A program made the position numbers and the translations under genes. From CAZKUR01 sp964556005 (lineage in GTDB: Bacteria; Bacteroidota; Ignavibacteria; Ignavibacteriales; Ignavibacteriaceae), in assembly GCA_964556005.1 (NCBI GenBank), contig CAZKUR010000003.1:26357-90356 (forward strand): DNA of 64,000 nt. Direction: 5' to 3'. Positions 43,988 through 53,317 of the stretch are shown piece after piece. Within the stretch, counting starts at the first letter, position 1; the number at the start of each line of letters is the position of its first letter. The notes beneath the pieces are model-generated. The model worked only from the letters and a program-made list of their open reading frames with translations. It did no database searches and was not told where the DNA came from.

Positions 43988-45028
43988 ATGTTTCGTTTGA
44001 ATAGACTATTATTTATCCTTCTAATATTCAGCTTCTCCGCTATAGAAACATTTGGTGGCGGTCAAAACCGTGCGGGTACTTCTGCTGCTCCGGAATTAAG
44101 AATTCCTATCGGAGCTAGATACTTAGCTATGGTTGGCTCCCCGATTGCTTCTGTAACCGGTTTGGAAGCTATATATTGGAATCCTGCCGGTGTCGATCTT
44201 TCGACAGACGACGCAAATGCAATGATTTCATACCGGCAATATATCGCTGATATGAGCATGAATTTTGTTGCAGTCAGCGGCAGGCTTGGCAGTTTTGGTT
44301 CAGTAGCCCTGTCTTTTAGATCGTTGAATATTGGAAATATAAATGTTACAACTATGGAGCAGCCGGATGGAACCGGCGAAGTAATAAGCCCTAATTATTT
44401 TGTATTAGGACTGACTTATTCAAAACAGCTTACCGATAGAGTTTCGATAGGAGCAAACATTAATCTAATAAATGAAAGCTTCGCAAATGTCGGCGCTTCG
44501 GGCATCAGTTTTGACTTTGGCGTTGAATACAAGAATCTATTTAGTGTTCCTGGCTTTGCACTAGGTGTTGTTGTGAAAAATCTTGGTTCCGGAATGAAGT
44601 ACGGTGGAAACGGTTTATTCGTACAGGCAAATATTCCGAATACCTCAAGTGGTCCTACATGGTACCAGGTTGATGCCGCTAAGGCAGATTTACCGTCGGA
44701 AATAAGCCTTGGGCTTTCTTATGTTAAAAATCTTGATGAAGAGAATAAAGTTACCGTTGCTGCTTCATTCCAAAATAATAATTATACATATGATAATTAT
44801 AATGTGGGATTAGAGTATTCATTTAAAGATATTCTGTATGTAAGAGGAGGATACCTGTATACGCCTCAATCAACCACAGAAACACCTAATATTTTCCAAA
44901 ACTACGCGTTGGGTGTTGGATTTAATTTGAAGCAGTTTAGCAGCATAGATTTAACTTTAGATTATGCTTACGTACCGGTAAAATATTTTGATGCAAATAA
45001 TGTTTTTTCTATAAAATTTGGTTTCTAA
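43988..45028 (+). CDS. PorV/PorQ family outer-membrane protein
   Basis: Protein of 346 residues with a signal peptide (about 1-23), then RIPIGARYLAMVGSPIASVTGLEAIYWNPAGVD, which is the typical start of the PorV/PorQ family, and a FadL-like beta barrel ending in Phe. PorV shuttles T9SS cargo from the translocon to the attachment complex. This copy sits directly after a cargo gene and may be dedicated to it. Ribosome site CGGAGG precedes the ATG by a few bases. Confidence 0.87.
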   Translation: MFRLNRLLFILLIFSFSAIETFGGGQNRAGTSAAPELRIPIGARYLAMVGSPIASVTGLEAIYWNPAGVDLSTDDANAMISYRQYIADMSMNFVAVSGRLGSFGSVALSFRSLNIGNINVTTMEQPDGTGEVISPNYFVLGLTYSKQLTDRVSIGANINLINESFANVGASGISFDFGVEYKNLFSVPGFALGVVVKNLGSGMKYGGNGLFVQANIPNTSSGPTWYQVDAAKADLPSEISLGLSYVKNLDEENKVTVAASFQNNNYTYDNYNVGLEYSFKDILYVRGGYLYTPQSTTETPNIFQNYALGVGFNLKQFSSIDLTLDYAYVPVKYFDANNVFSIKFGF

Positions 45029-45056
45029 AACATACCAATAAAGTATAATCTTATTA

Positions 45057-45090
45057 AACGGTTTCGCCCCAAATGGTGAAACCGTTTTTT
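45057..45090 (+). terminator. Strong terminator closing the surface module
   Basis: AACGGTTTCGCC pairs with GGTGAAACCGTT (12 bp, one G-T) around a short loop, followed by TTTTTT, about 30 bases after the PorV-like stop codon. Confidence 0.9.
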
Positions 45091-45276
45091 ATTTCCGGCT
45101 TAAATCTTAAAATTACAGAAACAAGGGATTCATTATTGAATGTAAAATTTTAATTAAATTTTTATATTTTAGAACGTATTCAATAAATATCAGTTCATGG
45201 ATGAAATGTTATTTACTTATTGAAACCCGGGAAAGTTTATTTCATTATTTTTTAATAGTATATAGGTCGGGAAAAA

Positions 45277-46761
45277 GTGCTTAAGTCATTAATTAATAAA
45301 AAAATAAGTTTCGTATTTATATTTATTTTATCGGTTATTTCTTTTATTGGCTGCTCCTCCAATTCGAACAAAATTAAAATTAATAAAGCAATTGTTGGAA
45401 GATGGGAAGGATTATTACAATTTCCCAATAAAAATTTCTTGATAATTGCCGAAATAACGAATGGTAAAGACAATAATTTACAGATAAAGCTTTCAAGTCC
45501 GCATCAAAAAGTATTTTCACTCCCCGTAGATAGCTTAGTCTTAAGTGATAACAGCATCAGTTTCAAGTTAAAAAAATACAAAGTTTCATATACAGGTGAG
45601 TTTAAGATAGACAGCAGTGAAATTACAGGCAGATGGACTCAAGTAGATCAAAGTATTCCGCTTACTTTTTTTAGAGAAGGGGAACTGGGAAGATTGAATA
45701 GGCCGCAATATCCGTTTAGGCCATATTCCTATAATTCAGACTCAGTCACTTTTAAAAATCAAACTGCCGGAATAGTTTTAGCAGGAACATTAACATATCC
45801 TAAAAAAGACGGGCCTTTCCCTACCGTCCTTTTAATAAACGGAATGGGGCCACAAGATCGTGATGAATCGATGTATAGTCATAAACCCTTCCTGATAATT
45901 TCCGATTTTTTGACAAAGCATGGATACGCAGTATTAAGAGTAGACGACAGGGGGACAGGATTATCAACAGGAAATTATGATAGTTCCACTACAAAGGATT
46001 TTGCAGGAGATGCGTTGGCTGCAATAAATTTTTTAAAAAAGAATAAAAACATCGATACTACAAAAATAGGATTATTAGGATTTAACGAAGGCGGTCTTAT
46101 AGCATCTATGCTTGCTGCGAAATCGAACGATATTAAATTTATTGCCTTGTTGGCTACGCCTGGAATTACTGGAAAAGAAATAATGCTGGAGCAGACTTTA
46201 GACCTTCAGAAGAAATTTAAGGTGCCCGAGGAGGAAATTCAGCAAGACTACAGGTTTAATAGTAAAATATTCGGAATAATTGAGAGTGAAAAAGATACGA
46301 CTAAACTAAAGAAAAAACTTATAGATGCTTATAAAAAATTTATTTCTACCCTCGGAACAAAATTGTTCACAAGCCCGAAATACTCTTCTCCAAATATTAA
46401 AAAACAAATAAATTTTATGATAAAGCCCTGGTTTCGTTACTATTTAACTTATAACCCTGCTACTGAATTTAAAAAGGTACAATGTCCGGTTTTAATTTTA
46501 TACGGAGAAAACGATTTACAGGTAGAACCAAAGGAAAATAATGAAGCAATTGAGAAGGCACTAAAGGAAGGTGGAAATTATAATTATGAGTCGGTGATTT
46601 TGCCTAAGATGAATCATTTGTTTCAGGAATCCGAGAGCGGTTCGCCTGCCGAATATTCAAAGATAAAAGAAACGTTTTCGCCTAAAGCTATGCAAATTAT
46701 CGTTGATTGGATGAATAAAATCATTCAACAAAACAGCAAAAAAGAAGTTGCTTCAAAATAA
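45277..46761 (+). CDS. Alpha/beta-hydrolase-fold lipoprotein lacking the nucleophilic serine
   Basis: Protein of 494 residues starting at GTG, with a lipoprotein signal (lipobox FIGC, Cys near 26), an N-terminal beta domain (about 35-140) and an alpha/beta-hydrolase domain (about 160-490). Hydrolase marks are LINGMGPQDRDE (oxyanion loop), RVDDRGTGLS, the nucleophile elbow, YGENDLQVEP (Asp near 413) and MNHLF (His near 447). The elbow reads GFNEGG (Asn near 270) where close families have G-H-S-x-G, so the catalytic Ser is replaced while Asp and His remain. It is probably not a classical esterase or peptidase. It stands alone between a terminator and the acyl-CoA synthetase gene. Confidence 0.82.
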   Translation: MLKSLINKKISFVFIFILSVISFIGCSSNSNKIKINKAIVGRWEGLLQFPNKNFLIIAEITNGKDNNLQIKLSSPHQKVFSLPVDSLVLSDNSISFKLKKYKVSYTGEFKIDSSEITGRWTQVDQSIPLTFFREGELGRLNRPQYPFRPYSYNSDSVTFKNQTAGIVLAGTLTYPKKDGPFPTVLLINGMGPQDRDESMYSHKPFLIISDFLTKHGYAVLRVDDRGTGLSTGNYDSSTTKDFAGDALAAINFLKKNKNIDTTKIGLLGFNEGGLIASMLAAKSNDIKFIALLATPGITGKEIMLEQTLDLQKKFKVPEEEIQQDYRFNSKIFGIIESEKDTTKLKKKLIDAYKKFISTLGTKLFTSPKYSSPNIKKQINFMIKPWFRYYLTYNPATEFKKVQCPVLILYGENDLQVEPKENNEAIEKALKEGGNYNYESVILPKMNHLFQESESGSPAEYSKIKETFSPKAMQIIVDWMNKIIQQNSKKEVASK

Positions 46762-46903
46762 TTTTTCGTTCATTAATTTTAATTTATTATTTACCAATAC
46801 ACTTGGTTCCGCACTGCGGCTGTATTTTAATTTAAAATGATAGTGTTTATTGTAATTTAATTTACTAAATTGAAAACAAAATTATTTAACGAGGGGCTCT
46901 AAA

Positions 46904-48628
46904 ATGAAAAATATTAAACATTTTGACGTTCCAAAAATTAACTCCATACAGCATTTACTAATTAACTCGGCAGAAACTTATTCGGATAAAATTGCACTTG
47001 AAGATTTAACTGATACACCGGTTAACAAAGTTACATACGGGGACCTGTTGGAAAACATTTTAAAGTTCGGTTCTGCTTTAAAAAAATTAGGCTTTAACGA
47101 GCGCGATCATATCGCTTTAATAGGAGAAAATAGAGTTCAATGGGGAATTACTTATTTAACGGCAATGGCTTTTAATTTTGTTATTGTACCGATCGATAAA
47201 AATTTAACTACAAACGAAATATTAAATATTATTCATGAATCCGATTCTATAGCACTGGTTTTTTCAGATACGTTTAATTCGATGATTTCTGAAAAAAAAT
47301 CGCTTCTAAAAAGATTAAAGTATTTTATAAATATGGATTTAAAAAAGGAAGCAGACGGATTTCACTCGATGTATGAATTAATAAATAATACCAATCCTGT
47401 AAAATTATCCGAACTTCCCAAGATTAATCCCGATGAAATTGCAGAAATAATTTTCACTTCGGGATCTCTCGGAAGGGCCAAAGGCGTCATGCTGAGTCAG
47501 AAAAATCTCGCTTCCAACTTAATGGATATGACGAGCCTGGTCAAAATGTATCCGTCGGACAGGTTCCTGTCCGTTCTTCCAATCCACCATACATATGAAT
47601 GCACCTGCGGATTTCTTTGCCCGTTATATACAGGTGGCTCAGCTCATTACGCCCGTTCATTAAAAACCATAGTGGACGATATGCAAACCGTTAAGCCGAC
47701 AATCCTGCTTGCGGTTCCTTTGCTTTATGATAAAATGTACAAACGAATAACAAAAACAATCGAAGAAGATAAAATAAAATCCAAGGTAGTCCCGCCTTTA
47801 GTCAAGTTTACAGGCTTTCTCCAGAAATTCGGTCTAACGGAAATGAAGAAAAAGGTTTTTAAAGAACTACACGCAAGGTTCGGAGGTTCGATAAGACTTT
47901 TTATTGCCGGCGGAGCTGCACCGGATCCTTTAGTTGCAAAAGGATTGAGAGATTTTGGGTTTGCTTTTATTCAGGGATACGGGTTAACCGAAACCTCGCC
48001 TATCTTAGCATTAAATCAAATAGATAATTTTAAAGATAACGCTGCCGGATTACCGCTTCCCAACGTCGAATTAAAAATATTTGAACAGGATAAAGACGGA
48101 GTTGGTGAAATTTATGCTAAAGGCCCGAATGTAATGATTGGTTATTACAAAAACCCTCAGATGACGGCGGATGCTATGGAAGATGGATGGTTTAAAACCG
48201 GAGATGTAGGGTTTATAGATAATGATGGTTTTCTTCATATTAGCGGCAGAAAGAAGAACGTTATTATTGCAAATAACGGGAAAAATGTTTTTCCTGAAGA
48301 AATTGAAGATATTCTTAATCGCAGTCCTTTCGTAATGGAAACATTGGTATATGGAGAGGAAAACGAAAAAAATGACGAAATAATTGCAGCTCAGATAGTG
48401 ATTGATGCAGAAGCTTTTATCGAATATTCCGAAAAGAATAATGTTCAGATTACCGATGAACTTGTAAAAGAAATTATAAGTAAAGAAGTTAAGGAAGCAA
48501 ACAAAGAATTGGCAAGCTATAAAAGAATTAAAAAATATTATACCAGGGAAAAAGAATTCGAAAAAACTACTACTCAAAAGATAAAACGTTACCTAATAAG
48601 TAAGGAAAGAGAAATCGTTAAAGAATAA
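46904..48628 (+). CDS. Long-chain acyl-CoA synthetase (AMP-binding)
   Basis: Protein of 574 residues of the adenylate-forming family. The P-loop-like motif reads FTSGSLGRAKGVML (near 183-196). Further motifs are IQGYGLTETSP (A5 region), GWFKTGDVGFIDNDGFLHISGRKKNVII and KNVFPEEIE, with the C-terminal Lys-rich tail. It activates a fatty acid to its CoA thioester using ATP, on the inner membrane. The ATG has AGGGG upstream. It is monogenic, and a bidirectional hairpin separates it from the convergent DedA gene. Confidence 0.9.
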   Translation: MKNIKHFDVPKINSIQHLLINSAETYSDKIALEDLTDTPVNKVTYGDLLENILKFGSALKKLGFNERDHIALIGENRVQWGITYLTAMAFNFVIVPIDKNLTTNEILNIIHESDSIALVFSDTFNSMISEKKSLLKRLKYFINMDLKKEADGFHSMYELINNTNPVKLSELPKINPDEIAEIIFTSGSLGRAKGVMLSQKNLASNLMDMTSLVKMYPSDRFLSVLPIHHTYECTCGFLCPLYTGGSAHYARSLKTIVDDMQTVKPTILLAVPLLYDKMYKRITKTIEEDKIKSKVVPPLVKFTGFLQKFGLTEMKKKVFKELHARFGGSIRLFIAGGAAPDPLVAKGLRDFGFAFIQGYGLTETSPILALNQIDNFKDNAAGLPLPNVELKIFEQDKDGVGEIYAKGPNVMIGYYKNPQMTADAMEDGWFKTGDVGFIDNDGFLHISGRKKNVIIANNGKNVFPEEIEDILNRSPFVMETLVYGEENEKNDEIIAAQIVIDAEAFIEYSEKNNVQITDELVKEIISKEVKEANKELASYKRIKKYYTREKEFEKTTTQKIKRYLISKEREIVKE

Positions 48629-48652
48629 TTTAAGACGATTGTGCCGCTTGAC

Positions 48653-48700
48653 AAATAAAGATTATGATTCTTAATCAATCATCTTGAATCTTTATTTTTT
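48653..48700. terminator. Bidirectional terminator between acyl-CoA synthetase and DedA genes
   Basis: AAATAAAGATT (48653-48663) pairs with AATCTTTATTT (48687-48697), with inner ATGATT/AATCAT pairing, and a T run follows on the + strand. It overlaps the last codons of the DedA gene. Confidence 0.75.
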
Positions 48701-49293
48701 GTGCCGGCCTGTTTTTTAATATATCTATAAAGAAGGTATGAAATTATAATTGCGGTTAAAGCGATAATAAATAAATGGACGTGCGATTCAATTGTATAAA
48801 GTGTTTTTTTCCAATTTTCACCCATGAAAAATCCTGTCAGTATAAAAGTAAGAGTCCAGATTAAGCCTCCTGAATATGCAAATACAGCAAAAACAGGGAA
48901 TTCGAGTTCGGATGAACCTGCTATTAATGCCGTAAGATGTCTAATGCCTGGAATAAAATAGCCAATAGTTAAGCTCCACCTGCCGGATTTCTCAAACCAT
49001 TTATGAGCCCTTTCAATTTTATCATTATCGACGTGGAAATATTTCCCATATTTATGAATTAACATCAGTCCGAAACTTTTGCCTATAAAATAACTTAACG
49101 TTATCCCGGTTATACTCCCAAGGAATGAAGATAAAATTGCGGGGAAAAAATGAAGATCACCTTTGTAAATTAAAAAACCAGCAAACGTAAGCAGGGTTTC
49201 ATCCGGGACAGGTAGCCCGATTATCCCGAACATTAACAAACAATAAAGTGCAATGTATCCGTATTTGCTTATTAAAAAAATTACTGTCTCCAA
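48679..49293 (-). CDS. DedA family membrane protein
   Basis: Protein of 204 residues with four to five hydrophobic segments and the DedA/VTT signature: GLPVPDETLLTFAGFL near 25-40, then FLGSITGITLSYFIGKSFG, a WFEKSGRWSLTIGYFIPGIRHL arginine-containing re-entrant loop, and AYSGGLIW. Members move or flip lipids such as undecaprenyl phosphate and support membrane homeostasis. Full length for the family. Confidence 0.9.
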   Translation of the reverse strand: METVIFLISKYGYIALYCLLMFGIIGLPVPDETLLTFAGFLIYKGDLHFFPAILSSFLGSITGITLSYFIGKSFGLMLIHKYGKYFHVDNDKIERAHKWFEKSGRWSLTIGYFIPGIRHLTALIAGSSELEFPVFAVFAYSGGLIWTLTFILTGFFMGENWKKTLYTIESHVHLFIIALTAIIISYLLYRYIKKQAGTKNKDSR

Positions 49294-49675
49294 TTAATAA
49301 CCATTTTCCTGTTTATTTATATGGAAATTGTACTTGAGTGAATATGCAAAATATAAACTAATAATTAACTCAAATTAAAAGATAATTATCTTTGGTATAA
49401 TTATTAAAAAACATCATTTTCCGTTATGACGAACAGCGCAATCAGATTTTCAAATAATGTCGAAATAATCATATAAAGGAGTAGTTTAATAATCCTCAAT
49501 AATTAAGCACAATTAACATTTTCTTAATTATTCCTTCATCTAAATATTTTATAATTGCATAAACAATTGGAGAAAATTCTCATTCTTGCTACAGTATAGA
49601 TTTAATTCATTTTTTGTAAATGAATCGCTAAATCATTCGATAATACGGTCATTAAATACAGATAGGAGTTACTCT
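49294..49675. other. Intergenic region before the TPR gene
   Basis: About 380 bases of AT-rich sequence between divergent genes. It should contain promoters in both directions, but no clear -35/-10 pair, repeat or small gene was identified. Confidence 0.4.
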
Positions 49676-50254
49676 ATGATCGAATTGAATAAAGCTGTAG
49701 GAAATAGCACGGCAAATATTAATTATACCCTGAATCATTTTTCAGCGTTCAATAGAAGCGGGATAAATAAAGCCGATATGGGAAAATTGAATGAGGCACT
49801 AATTGATTTCGATAAAGCAATAGAAATTAACCCCAATAACGCAACGGCGTTTTATAACCGTGGAACTATTAAAGCCGACCTGGGTGATTTCGATGGTGCT
49901 AGAGAAGATTTTAAAATGGCACTTAGCTTACAGCAAAAGTCGGCGGTTGAATTTTATTTAAAAGGCATCAGAGAAAGAAAAGAAGGCAATTATTTTGATG
50001 CTATACAAAATTATACTAAGGCAATTGAGTTAAACGCACATTTTGCAGAAGCATATTTAAAAAGAGCCGAAGTATATTCTGATATCGGTGAGTATACCAA
50101 GGCCATTGAAGATTATGATAGGGCTATAGAATTGAACCCGGATTATTCGTTAGCTTACAGCAACCGGGCACTTGTTAAAGCTGATTTAGGTGATTATTTT
50201 GGTGCAATGGCAGATATGAAAAGCGCAGTTAAAATTTCGAATGAGAAAATTTAG
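49676..50254 (+). CDS. Tetratricopeptide repeat protein
   Basis: Protein of 192 residues from ATG 49676, which has AGGAG eight bases upstream. An upstream in-frame ATG at 49586 has no such site. It consists of about four TPR units (ALIDFDKAIEINPNNATAFYNRG, then AIQNYTKAIELNAHFAEAY, AIEDYDRAIELNPDYSLAYSNR). No signal peptide or other domain. TPR proteins are interaction scaffolds and the partner is unknown. It is followed by a long-loop hairpin with a T run. Confidence 0.85.
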   Translation: MIELNKAVGNSTANINYTLNHFSAFNRSGINKADMGKLNEALIDFDKAIEINPNNATAFYNRGTIKADLGDFDGAREDFKMALSLQQKSAVEFYLKGIRERKEGNYFDAIQNYTKAIELNAHFAEAYLKRAEVYSDIGEYTKAIEDYDRAIELNPDYSLAYSNRALVKADLGDYFGAMADMKSAVKISNEKI

Positions 50255-50265
50255 TTTGTTTTTTT

Positions 50266-50332
50266 CTTCCCCTTTTAATGAAGAAAATGTCCGGTATTCT
50301 GCAGTATTGATCATCGAAAGGGGAAGTTTTTT
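50266..50332 (+). terminator. Long-loop terminator after the TPR gene
   Basis: CTTCCCCTTT (from 50266) and AAAGGGGAAG (50317-50326) form a perfect 10-bp stem around a loop of about 40 bases, followed by TTTTTT. Confidence 0.65.
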
Positions 50333-50471
50333 ATAATTTGGATATTATTATAAAAGATTAATAAATATTAATCTTACATTAATCTTCTTTTAATAATTCC
50401 TTAATAAGTTTCATCTGGATAAATTAAATCATTCGTTTGAACAATTTTTCCCTAAGGAGGAATAAAAAAGT

Positions 50472-50867
50472 ATGAAATCCCGTTTTTTAACATTTGCAAT
50501 GACTTTCTCATTTGCATTTTTAATTTTGGGATGGACTGCAAACGCCCAGAATAAAACTACTGATAAAAAAGAAGTTCCGAAGAAGCAAACAGTAGTTACT
50601 CATACAAAATCTCTGAAAATGTCTCATCTTAAAACTTCTCCAAAAACTCATAAAACCATGACTTCAAAAAAGAGTACTTTGATGAAGAATGAGAAGAAAA
50701 TGACTTCTAAAAAATCAGAGATGATGAAAAAAACCGGTAAGACAAGCAAAAGAAATCTTAAGAGTAAGGCCGGTATGACAAAAATGCACACCAAAAAGAT
50801 GGTGAAAAAAGAAATTCCGAAGGAAAAGAAAAAGGAAGGCAATAATTCTTCGGGAAATGGTAAATAA
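50472..50867 (+). CDS. Lys/Met-rich secreted protein of unknown function
   Basis: Protein of 131 residues with a clean signal peptide (about 1-25, ending TANAQ). The mature part of about 105 residues is almost wholly Lys, Thr, Ser, Met and His with irregular MTSKKS / MKK / KMH repeats and no hydrophobic core, so it is probably unstructured. A strong ribosome site (AAGGAGG near 50454) and a strong terminator show a real, well-expressed gene. Met and His could bind copper or silver and the high positive charge could bind polyanions. Both are inference. The two-component pair 150 bases downstream could control it. Confidence 0.72.
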   Translation: MKSRFLTFAMTFSFAFLILGWTANAQNKTTDKKEVPKKQTVVTHTKSLKMSHLKTSPKTHKTMTSKKSTLMKNEKKMTSKKSEMMKKTGKTSKRNLKSKAGMTKMHTKKMVKKEIPKEKKKEGNNSSGNGK

Positions 50868-50899
50868 CAATGAAGTCTCCCTTCATGTTTCCTCACAGA

Positions 50900-50928
50900 G
50901 GAGAGTCGTAAGGCTCTCCTTTTTTTTG
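50900..50928 (+). terminator. Terminator after the Lys/Met-rich gene
   Basis: GGAGAGTC and GGCTCTCC form an 8-bp stem (one T-G pair) with a GTAA loop, followed by a run of eight or nine T. Confidence 0.92.
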
Positions 50929-51020
50929 TTCTTTTAAATACCATTAATGAAAATTAATGTAAAATCACAATTCCAAAGAGATGAGTTTCTTATTCTTGGT
51001 ATTAAATGTAATTTTTTATT

Positions 51021-51689
51021 ATGAAAATATTAATTGTTGAAGATGAAAAAAAAGTTGCGGCATTTGTAAAAAAAGGACTCGAACAGGAATATTATAGTGT
51101 TGATGTCGGGTACGACGGTAAAGAAGGACTTCAGCTTGCTCTAACTGAAGATTATGATTTGATCATCCTCGATTTAATGCTGCCTTTTAAAGATGGGATA
51201 AGCGTGATGAAAGAAATTCGCGCTGCGAAAATATTAACTCCGGTATTAATACTTACCGCTAAATTTACTACTTCCGATAAAATCGAGGGATTGGATTCCG
51301 GCGCCGACGATTACCTGACAAAACCATTCGCATTTGAAGAGCTCCTTGCACGGGTGAGGGCGTTGTTAAGAAGAAGTTCACAAATTAAGTCAATACAGTT
51401 AAGAGCATTCGATTTAGTGCTTGATACGCAAACCCATAAAGTATTAAGGAACGGTTCCGAAATAAATCTCACACCTAGAGAATATTCAATGCTTGAATAC
51501 CTTCTGCGAAATAAAAACAAAGTTGTCTCCCGTACGCTTCTTTCCGAACATGTTTATGACTATCATTTTGATACCGATACAAACGTCATAGATGTTTACA
51601 TAAATAAATTGCGAAATAAGATAGATAAAAATTTTGAAAAGCAGCTTTTGCACACCGTCCGTGGTGTAGGATATATTATTAGGGAATAG
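51021..51689 (+). CDS. OmpR-family response regulator
   Basis: Protein of 222 residues: a receiver (1-115, acceptor Asp in LIILDLMLP near 51, TAKF, TKPFAF) and a C-terminal winged helix (about 130-220, INLTPREYSMLEYLL ... VVSRTLLSEHVYD ... VDVYINKLRNKID ... VRGVGYII). The arrangement and sequence resemble the CusR/QseB group. The histidine kinase gene follows after 42 bases, so the two form a standard pair. Confidence 0.93.
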   Translation: MKILIVEDEKKVAAFVKKGLEQEYYSVDVGYDGKEGLQLALTEDYDLIILDLMLPFKDGISVMKEIRAAKILTPVLILTAKFTTSDKIEGLDSGADDYLTKPFAFEELLARVRALLRRSSQIKSIQLRAFDLVLDTQTHKVLRNGSEINLTPREYSMLEYLLRNKNKVVSRTLLSEHVYDYHFDTDTNVIDVYINKLRNKIDKNFEKQLLHTVRGVGYIIRE

Positions 51690-51731
51690 TCGAATTATTT
51701 TGTCCAATTCTCCTGAACCAGGAATAAGAAA

Positions 51732-53189
51732 ATGGCGCTAATAAACAAGCTAAAAGGCTATATAAAAACAACTCGTTTCAAAACTACCATATGGTATTCC
51801 TCCCTTTTTCTTTTTCTTGAAATCGTTATCGGGTTAATTATTTATTTCTACCTGCATGAAAGTATGCATAAGCAGCTTGATTTATCATTGAGCAAGCAAG
51901 CCGATATGATATATAATTTTGTTAAAGAAAGTAAAATCGATCTTTCCGATTTTAAGCCGGATTCTATTTATACTTCTCCGGATGAACTGGTTTATGATTT
52001 AATATTCGAAGCCGTTGCCCTTAATCCGAGGAATACATTTATACAAGTTCAATTCAAAGATAAAACTATCTTTCAAACAGAAAACCTGATGGGAAATAAC
52101 ATCGACTTTCCCAAAATAGAAAACAATAAAAAAATTAACCTGATTGATTTTACAAATAAAAAATTGTCACACTACATTATCAGGGGGGCGTTTATCGATA
52201 AAGGAATGTATAAAATAATTGTTGCTTTCCCGATTGATTTAATAGACAGTACTTTATCAAGTTTAACCAACATTTATATAATAATTGCACCAATCTTTTT
52301 GCTTCTTTCAATATTCGGTGGTTCCGTTTTGTCGGCGAGATCGTTATCGAGGATAGATTCCATAATTAAAAAAACAGATGAAATTACAACTCAAAATCTG
52401 GAAGAAGAAATTGCAGGCGGAGAGTTTGATGACGAGTACGGGAGGCTGGTCCGCACTATGAATAATATGATCCGGAGAATTAAAACTTCTATAGATTATA
52501 TGAACCAGTTTTCGATTTCTGCTTCGCATGAACTTAAAACACCGCTTACTATTCTTCGAGGTGAAATTGAAGTTGCATTAAAATCCGAAAATACGCCGGA
52601 AGAATATCTCGAAATTCTTAAAAGTAATTATGAAGAAACTTTAAAGCTTATAAATATTGTCAACAAGCTTTTCCTAATTTCCAGAATCGATCATTCTTTG
52701 ATCGAGTTAAAAAGGATAGATGTTAGTATCGAAAACTTTTTGAAGAATATTGTCGGTCAGTTAAAGTTTTTGGGTAGGGAAAAGAGTGTCGATATCATAC
52801 TGGATATTAAAAAAGATATTGAGATAAATATTGATGTCGAACTTATGAGACAGGTGTTTACAAACTTAATTGATAATGCTGTAAAATATGGAAGAGAAAA
52901 CGAACCCGTCATTATTAAATCGGACGAAGATGGTAATAAAACGCTCAAAGTTTCCGTTATGAATAAAGGAGATGGAATTCCGGAGGATAACATTTCAAAA
53001 ATTTTCGATAGATTTTACAGAGTTGATAATTCACGAAGTAGAACTACCGGCGGATCCGGTTTGGGATTATCGATCGTGAATTCAATAATAAATTTGCATG
53101 AGGGGAAAATTTCTGTTGAATCAATCCCCGGCAAAACCACGACATTTTCGGTATACTTGCAAAAAAGTATAAATTTAGTAGAAGTTTAA
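51732..53189 (+). CDS. Sensor histidine kinase paired with the OmpR-type regulator
   Basis: Protein of 485 residues: a membrane segment near 20-43, a periplasmic sensor of about 130 residues, a second segment near 178-200, HAMP (about 200-250), HisKA with SASHELKTPLTIL (His near 265), and an HATPase with NLIDNAVKYG, NKGDGIPEDN and GGSGLGLSIV boxes. This plan matches CusS-like envelope or metal sensors, but no metal-binding motif is evident in the sensor. It probably phosphorylates the regulator encoded immediately upstream. Confidence 0.92.
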   Translation: MALINKLKGYIKTTRFKTTIWYSSLFLFLEIVIGLIIYFYLHESMHKQLDLSLSKQADMIYNFVKESKIDLSDFKPDSIYTSPDELVYDLIFEAVALNPRNTFIQVQFKDKTIFQTENLMGNNIDFPKIENNKKINLIDFTNKKLSHYIIRGAFIDKGMYKIIVAFPIDLIDSTLSSLTNIYIIIAPIFLLLSIFGGSVLSARSLSRIDSIIKKTDEITTQNLEEEIAGGEFDDEYGRLVRTMNNMIRRIKTSIDYMNQFSISASHELKTPLTILRGEIEVALKSENTPEEYLEILKSNYEETLKLINIVNKLFLISRIDHSLIELKRIDVSIENFLKNIVGQLKFLGREKSVDIILDIKKDIEINIDVELMRQVFTNLIDNAVKYGRENEPVIIKSDEDGNKTLKVSVMNKGDGIPEDNISKIFDRFYRVDNSRSRTTGGSGLGLSIVNSIINLHEGKISVESIPGKTTTFSVYLQKSINLVEV

Positions 53190-53317
53190 ATATTCCAATC
53201 ATTGTCTGCTCACACTTACTGCGAGCTTCGTTGAAGATGAACCCCCAATGCCTTAATTTTGTTAATCTTAAAAATGATTTATTTTAAAATTTTTACTTGG
53301 TAAAAGGGAGAAGATTA

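Noticed and set aside
48071..48577. 168-codon open frame antisense to the acyl-CoA synthetase gene
   Set aside because: It is entirely inside a well-supported coding gene on the other strand, is unusually rich in Phe and Ile, and shows no family similarity.
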